From Aquilaria yunnanensis (lineage: Eukaryota; Streptophyta; Magnoliopsida; Malvales; Thymelaeaceae), in contig JBDJPA010000012.1 of the NCBI GenBank assembly GCA_039654915.1, forward strand, positions 1,364,001-1,428,000: DNA of 64,000 nucleotides, read 5' to 3'. How positions within the stretch are numbered: the stretch's first letter is position 1; the number at the start of each line of letters is the position of its first letter. The notes beneath the pieces are model-generated. The model did no database searches and was not told the DNA's origin. It saw only the letters and a program-made list of their open reading frames with translations. Shown here piece by piece: positions 57,590-64,000 of the stretch. Both the position numbers and the translations under genes were made by a program.

Positions 57590-58890
57590 AGCTCCTTAGC
57601 CTCAAAATCAATTTTCATCATCGGGGTTTTAAGGATGGAACCTTTGCCTCGAAAATAATCAATTTTCATCATCGGGGTTTTAAGGATGGAACCTTTGCCT
57701 CGAAAACAATCAATTTTCATCATCGGGGTTTTAAGGATGGAACCTTTGCCTCGAAAATAATCAATTTTCATCATCGAGGTTTTAAGGATGGAACCTTTAC
57801 CTCGACATCAATCAATCAATCCGAGGTTTTAAGGATGGAACCTTTGCCTCGAAAACAATCAATTTTCATCATCGGGGTTTTAAGGATGGAACCTTTGCCT
57901 CGAAAACAATCAATTTTCATCGGGGTTGTAAGGATGGAACCTTTGCCTCGAAAATAATCAATTTTCATCATCAGGGTTTTAAGGATGGAACCTTTGCCTT
58001 GAAAAGAATCAATTTTCATCATCGAGGTTTTAAGGATGGAACCTTTACCTCGACATCAATCAATCAATTCGAGGTTTTAAGGATGGAACCTTTATCTCGA
58101 CATCAATCAATCAATCCGGGGTTTTAAGGATGGAACCTTTGCCTCGAAAACAATCAATTTTCATCATCGGGGTTTTAAGGATGGAACCTTTGCCTCGAAA
58201 ATAATCAATTTTCATCATCGAGGTTTTAAGGATGGAACCTTTACCTCGACATCAATCAATCAATCCGAGGTTTTAAGGATGGAACCTTTGCCTCGAAAAC
58301 AATCAATTTTCATCATCGGGGTTTTAAGGATGGAACCTTTGCCTCGAAAACAATCAATTTTCATCGGGGTTGTAAGGATGGAACCTTTGCCTCGAAAATA
58401 ATCAATTTTCATCATCAGGGTTTTAAGGATGGAACCTTTGCCTTGAAAAGAATCAATTTTCATCATCGAGGTTTTAAGGATGGAACCTTTACCTCGACAT
58501 CAATCAATCAATTCGAGGTTTTAAGGATGGAACCTTTATCTCGACATCAATCAATCAATCCGGGGTTTCAAGGATGGAACCTTTGCCTCGAGATCAATCA
58601 ATCAATCCGAGGTTTTAAGGATAGAACCTTTGCCTTGAGATCAATCAATCAATCCGGGGTTTTAAGGATGGAACCTTTGCCTCGAGATCAATTATCAATC
58701 CGAGGTTTTAAGGATGGAACCTTTGCCTCGACATCAATCAATCAATCCAAGGTTTTAAGGATGGAACCTTTGCCTCGACATCAATCAATCAATTCGAGGT
58801 TTTAAGGATGGAACCTTTGCCTCGAAATCAATCAATCAATCCGAGGTTTTAAGGATGGAACCTTTGCCTCGAGAACAATCAATCATCAAT
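57590..58890 (+). repeat. hairpin repeat array 1 (47-51 bp units)
   Basis: About 25 copies of cgaggttttaaggatggaac followed by ctttgcctcg and a spacer of either aaaataatcaattttcatca or acatcaatcaatcaatc. CGAGG/CCTCG and AAGG/CCTT pair in each unit. The block at 57816-58080 recurs at 58260-58524 (offset 444), a higher-order duplication. Open frames across it are repeat artefacts. Confidence 0.95.
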
Positions 58891-59715
58891 TTTTCTTAAA
58901 CGATAAGAGAGTTCTTATCGTAGAGGTTCTAAGGTAGGGCCCTTAACCTCAAACTTGCAACGATAGGAGAGTTCCTATCGTTGAGGTTCTAAGGAGAGTT
59001 CCTTAAACCTCAAACAATCAATCATCAATTTTTCTTCAAATGATAAGAGAGTTTTTATCGCAGAGGTTCTAAGGTAGGGCCCTTAACCTCAAACTTGCAA
59101 CGATAGGAGAGTTCCTATCGTCAAGGTTCTAAGGAGAGTTCCTTAAACCTCAAACAATCAATCATCAATTTTTCTTAAACGATAAGAGAGTTCTTATCGT
59201 AGAGGTTCTAAGGTAGGGCCCTTAACCTCAAACTTGCAACGATAGGAGAGTTCCTATCGTTGAGGTTCTAAGGAGAGTTCCTTAAACCTCAAACAATCAA
59301 TCATCAATTTTTCTTCAAACGATAAGAGAGTTCTTATCGCAGAGGTTCTAAGGTAGGGCCCTTAACCTCAAACTTGCAACGATAGGAGAGTTCCTATCGT
59401 CAAGGTTCTAAGGAGAGTTCCTTAAACCTCAAACAATCAATCATCAATTTTTCTTAAACGATAAGAGAGTTCTTATCGTAGAGGTTCTAAGGTAGGGCCC
59501 TTAACCTCAAACTTGCAACGATAGGAGAGTTCCTATCGTTGAGGTTCTAAGGAGAGTTCCTTAAACCTCAAACAATCAATCATCAATTTTTCTTCAAACG
59601 ATAAGAGAGTTCTTATCGCAGAGGTTCTAAGGTAGGGCCCTTAACCTCAAACTTGCAACGATGGGAGAGTTCCTATCGTCGAGGTTCTAAGGAGAGTTCC
59701 TTAACCTCAAACAAT
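58890..59715 (+). repeat. hairpin repeat array 2 (140-bp double-hairpin units)
   Basis: Six units starting at 58901, 59041, 59180, 59320, 59459 and 59599. Each has two self-complementary blocks: cgataagagagttcttatcg or cgataggagagttcctatcg, and gaggttctaagg paired with ccttaaacctc. Alternating 139 and 140 bp units give a 279-bp higher-order period. Confidence 0.95.
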
Positions 59716-60290
59716 CAATCATTCAGTCCATCTTACAACGATAGAACCTTTCCTATCGTTAGAGGTTCTAAGGACCTTTCCTTAAACCTCAAACAAACAA
59801 TCAATCATTCAGTCCATCTTACAACGATAGAACCTTTCCTATCGTTAGAGGTTCTAAGGACCTTTCCTTAAACCTCAAACAAACAATCAATCATTCAGTC
59901 CATCTTACAACGATAGAACCTTTCCTATCGTTAGAGGTTCTAAGGACCTTTCCTTAAACCTCAAACAAACAAACAATCATTCAGTCCATCTTACAACGAT
60001 AGAACCTTTCCTATCGTTAGAGGTTCTAAGGACCTTTCCTTAAACCTCAAACAAACAATCAATCATTCAGTCCATCTTACAATGATAGAACCTTTCCTAT
60101 CGTTAGAGGTTCTAAGGACCTTTCCTTAAACATCAAACAAACAATCAATCATTCAGTCCATCTTATAACGATAGAACCTTTCCTATCGTTAGAGGTTCTA
60201 AGGACCTTTCCTTAACCTCAAACAAACAATCAATCATTCAGTCCATCTTACAACGATAGAACCTTTCCTATCGTTAGAGGTTCTAAGGTA
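59716..60290 (+). repeat. hairpin repeat array 3 (86-bp units)
   Basis: Seven units from 59739 at about 86-bp spacing: cgatagaacctttcctatcg, then agaggttctaaggacctttc, then cttaaacctc, then a spacer aaacaaacaatcaatcattc. The two stems are kept, with loop sequence different from array 2. Confidence 0.95.
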
Positions 60291-60600
60291 GGACCCTTAA
60301 CCTCAAAACAATCAATTTTTCTTCAAACGATAGGAGAGTTCCTTTCGTCGAGGTTCTAAGGTAGGACCCTTAACCTCAAAAACAATTAATTTTCCTTCAA
60401 ACGATAGGAGAGTTCCTATCGTCGAGGTTCTAAGGTAGGACCCTTAACCTCAAAATCATCAATTTTCCTTCAAACGATAGGAGAGTTCCTATCGTCGAGG
60501 TTCTAAGGTAGCACCCTTAACCTCAAAATTATCAAATTTTTCCTTCAATGATAGGAGAGTTCCTATCGCAGAGGCTCTAAGGAAGATTCCTTAACCTCTG
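60291..60600 (+). repeat. hairpin repeat array 4 (about 70-bp units)
   Basis: About five units of cgataggagagttcctatcg and gaggttctaaggtaggaccc followed by ttaacctcaaaa, with a spacer atcaattttccttcaa. It ends with a variant unit before the polypurine tract region. Confidence 0.9.
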
Positions 60601-60635
60601 AGTTTAGGCGACGAGAAAATTCTCAATGCCTAGCT

Positions 60636-60729
60636 AAGCCGGACGAAATTTGATAACGACTTTGCATACATCATGTCCCATGAAGCATGCAAAGGGGGGC
60701 AGCTGTTGATACCCAATTTCGTCCGGCTT
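60636..60729 (+). other. 15-bp inverted repeat enclosing the polypurine tract
   Basis: aagccggacgaaatt (60636-60650) is the exact reverse complement of 60715-60729, which lies inside the first 26 bases of the 3' LTR. The polypurine tract lies in the 64-base loop. Confidence 0.8.
60690..60703 (+). other. polypurine tract
   Basis: caaaggggggcagc immediately precedes the 3' LTR start TGTTGATACC, as expected for the plus-strand primer of reverse transcription. Confidence 0.8.
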
Positions 60730-63700
60730 AAAAATAAAAAAAATTAATTAAATAAAAAAATTAATTATTTATTTTAAAAATTAAAACTTATTAAAAAAAA
60801 AAAAATTATTGAATTACTTAATTAATTGATTACTTAATTAAAAAAATGATGATAGTAATAATGGCAATATTATTTTAGGGGCGTTCTTTTTAGTTTGTAT
60901 GTTAAAAAAAAAATGGGAAGAAAAAAAAATAATAATAATAATAAATAATAATAATAAATTAAATCTAAATTAATTAAAATTAAAAATTATTAATTAATTA
61001 ATTAATTAAAAAGAAAAAGAAGAAAAAAACAAAAATAATAATAAAAAATGGGGAGAGTGGCCGACAGAGGCTCCCCCTCCCCTTATCCCTTATCTTCTCT
61101 CGCATTCTCGATCTTCATCTATTCTCTCCCTCTCACTCAACGCACACACACAGAAAAAAAAAAAAAAAGACAACTCCTCTCTCTCTCACGGAGAGCTCTG
61201 ACTCTCTGGCTCCCTCCATCGAGCTCTCGTCTCTCCCTCTCCAAACAAAGCTCTCTCGTTCTCCTTCTTTCTCCCATCACCAGCTCGCCTCGCCTCCGTC
61301 TCTTGTCCCGCCGCCGCTGCCAGCCCGTCGTCACTGCCGCTTCTTCCCCTGTCTCCGTCAATCCGTCACAGCTCTGCCCGCCGCTTCTGTCCGTCGCTCC
61401 AGCCACATCGCCGCCACCTCCAGTCTCCACCTGTCCCGTCCGGCGCCGCGCCCACCTCTGCTGCGTGCAGGCACATCTCCCTCGCTCGCGCTCCATCACC
61501 GACGCCCATCACTGCTTCGCCGCGACGCCGCGTTGCTCCACCGGCCAAGGACGACGCCTCCAGTCCTCCGCCGCGCCAGCACCGTTCCGGATCCCCCTCG
61601 CGCCGTGCTCCCGGTGTCCGCCGTCGCGTCCAGTCACCTCTCCTGCTTTTTCCCTTCGTGTCGCGCCACCTACTCCGTCGTGCCTTCCTCCCGCCGCCTC
61701 CTTGCCTGCTGCCATATTTCCGATCGCCGACGTCGCGCCTGAAGCTTCAGCCTCCTCCCGTCACATCCGTGCCCGCCGCGTCTTCCCTGCCGTTCTTCCT
61801 TCACCATCGTGTCTTCCCTCCACCGCCACCTCGCCTCGCGCCACCGGAAGGCCTCCCTCCTCCATCTGCTGCGCTTCCTCCTCTGCCACGTCTCCCAGCC
61901 GTCGCCTCCTCCACCGTCGTGCCACTCCTGCTCACGCCTCCCTGTTGCGGAAACAAGAAACAGAAACGAAAACAACGATTTGACCAAGTCAAAATTTTAA
62001 AAATTTTGGGTAAAATTATTACTTAGCCCTTAATTCTTTTTATTTTATCCATTTAAGTTATTAATTTTATTTTCCTTACAGATTCATCACTGACAGCAAA
62101 CTTTTTGTTTGTTTTTATTTTTCTTTGTTTCTTCTATTATTAGTTGATTTTATCTTACATTAATTTTGATCATTAAGAGAACAACATGCGACTTTGATTT
62201 GATATGTATATTCATGTATATTTATTGGATTTTAGAATAGTTTAATTGTAATTCTTGTAATACATTAAATGTGTATCAATTTATTAGAAATCCGTCCTAA
62301 GATGTAACATATATCCATGTCCAAATGATTCGGTTAGAATCCATGGCTTGGATATTAATTAAAATTAAATAACGAGATCCTAAGACGGATCATATCCATG
62401 TCCAAATGATTCGGTTAGAATCCATGGCTTGGATATTAAATTCCATATCCGAATGATCCGGCAGGATCCACGGTTTGGAAGAACAAATTATATCCTAAAC
62501 TTCTAATAAAAAATAATAATCGCCGCGACATTCAACAAAACCACCACCAGTCGCAAATAAATCGTTCGCCATCGTTCGACATCGAATCAGGAAAAAAAAA
62601 TCCGTTCGCGAATCCTCAGCTCGATTAAAAGTCGATTCAAATTCACGGTATAATCCTTCTTTAATCCTCCAAATTTTTTTTATTTTCATTTATACAAGTC
62701 ACTAACCTTTTTTATTATTTCTGCAGAGTTAGCAATAATCTTTGTATGTTTATTATTATTATTGTTATTATTATTCTATTCAAGTCACTAACCATTTAAT
62801 TTCTGCTATACTAACAACTAACTTCACTAACCACTAACTTTTATTATTATTGTTATCACTAACATTTAATTTCTGCTATACTAACAATTAATTGTGCTAA
62901 CCACTAACTTTTATTATTATTGTTATCACTAACATTTAATTTTTGTTATACTAACAATTAATTGTGCTAACCAATAACTTTTAGTATTATTGTTATCACT
63001 AACATTTAATTTTTGCTATACTAACAATTAATTGTGCTAACCACTAACTTTTATTATTATTGTTATCACTAACATTTAATTTTTGTTATACTAACAATTA
63101 ATTGTGCTAACCAATAACTTTTAGTATTATTGTTATCACTAACATTTAATTTTTGTTATACTAACAATTAATTGTGCTAACCAATAACTTTTAGTATTAT
63201 TGTTATCACTAACATTTAATTTTTGTTATACTAACAATTAATTGTGCTAACCACTAACTTTTAGTATTATTGTTATCACTAACTTTTATGTTTGTTATAC
63301 TAACAATTAATTGTGCTAACCACTAACTTTTAGTATTATTGTTATCACTAACTTTTATGTTTGTTATACTAACAATTAACTGTGCTAACCACTAACTTTC
63401 ATTATTATTGTTATCACTAACCATTTAATTTTTGCTATACTAACAATTAACTGTGCTAACCACTAACTTTCATTATTATTGTTATCACTAACCATTTAAT
63501 TTTTGCTATACTAACAATTAACTGTACTGACCGCTAACTTTTATTATTATTGTTGTCACTAACCATTTAATATTTGTTATACTAACAACTAACTTTACTA
63601 ACTTTATTTATTGTTATTTAATTTTTCTTTATTTTATGGTTAAACTCATTTCATTTAAAGAAATTAGCCATAAAAAAATATATATGTAAAATAAATCTGA

Positions 63701-64000
63701 ACCATGTTGTTAAGTCAAAAAAATTGTTTTAGTTCATGGTATATTGGCTGGAAACTGTCTCGTGCCCGCTTTTGAGCTGCTTCACCTGGTGAAGAGGGTC
63801 TGGCTGAGTAACAACGCCCCGTACCATGATCAAAGATTTTTTTAAACTCTTTGATTTCTTTAAATTAGCTTCTTATTTTTTAACTAAATAAATTAAATAA
63901 ATATAAAGATAAAAATCCATATTTACAATATGGATAAAATTCTTTAAAATTTCGTCAAATTCCGTGTCCAAATGACTCGGCAGAGTCTATGGTTCGGAAT
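60704..64000 (+). mobile_element. 3' LTR, cut by the window end
   Basis: Repeats 44587-47883 at a constant offset of 16117 with no net length change. I see one mismatch (62894 G against 46777 A). It includes the second copy of the 311-codon low-complexity frame (61048-61983), the hairpin motif (62310-62479) and the 70-bp array. By comparison with the 5' LTR about 307 bases are missing at the right. Confidence 0.95.
62788..63597 (+). repeat. 70-bp tandem repeat in the 3' LTR
   Basis: Same copies in the same order as 46671-47480, including copy number. The only difference seen is g at 62894 (attgtgc) where the 5' LTR has attatgc. Confidence 0.9.

Noticed and set aside
57590..60600. Regular repeats with palindromic character, CRISPR-like at first sight
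   Set aside because: Spacers are themselves repeated, unit length drifts between four families, and the array is the 3' region of a plant retrotransposon.

Overview
The window is nuclear DNA of a flowering plant, probably a eudicot. It is AT-rich and gene-poor, and filled with nested plant transposons (Mutator-like, hAT, mariner/Stowaway, Tat/Ogre-like Ty3-gypsy). Its few gene remnants belong to plant families (GLUTAMINE DUMPER, class XI myosin, SPF45/DRT111, TCP11). I found no convincing intact single-copy host gene, no tRNA or rRNA gene, and no CRISPR array.

Layout. 1-20.5 kb: AT-rich spacer holding a mariner-type element (6.1-7.0 kb), two TIR elements with minisatellite-like interiors (7.5-8.5 and 13.5-14.9 kb), a hAT MITE with a perfect 8-bp target duplication (8.5-9.0 kb), a myosin exon-1 fragment (10.1 kb), a Stowaway MITE (11.8 kb), a possible secreted-peptide exon (12.3 kb) and a foldback MITE (13.0 kb). 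20.5-23.5 kb: a Mutator-like element interrupted by a hAT element and by a Mutator-type MITE, all three with recognisable target duplications. 23.8-33 kb: a GLUTAMINE DUMPER pseudogene, further MITE copies and fragments of two unidentified genes. 33.1-37.75 kb: a four-level nest of two gene-fragment-carrying Mutator-like elements (TCP11 and SPF45 fragments), a Stowaway MITE and two hAT elements. 37.8-42.6 kb: AT-rich spacer.

42.6-64 kb: a dead mariner element with its third catalytic Asp changed to Ala, interrupted by a large LTR retrotransposon. The 5' LTR spans 44587 to about 48190, and the 3' LTR starts at 60704 and runs off the window. By eye the LTRs differ at one site over about 3.3 kb, so the insertion looks very recent. 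The internal 12.5 kb has a primer binding site and a broken Tat/Ogre-type gag, and I see no pol. In the usual place of pol are three tandem intact 182-codon ORFs and an intronless LOG (cytokinin-activating) gene. The three ORFs share a basic patch plus four-cysteine motif that resembles the cysteine-rich nucleic-acid-binding proteins of carlaviruses. ORFs B and C and LOG carry near-identical TATA promoter modules. About 3 kb of tandem hairpins with pairing-preserving changes follows, and the 3' polypurine tract lies inside an inverted repeat.

This cargo-bearing, apparently trans-mobilised retrotransposon is the best candidate for a previously undescribed system. A silencing-suppressor-like or nucleic-acid-binding protein family together with a cytokinin-activating enzyme would be a host-manipulating payload. 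That functional reading is inference.
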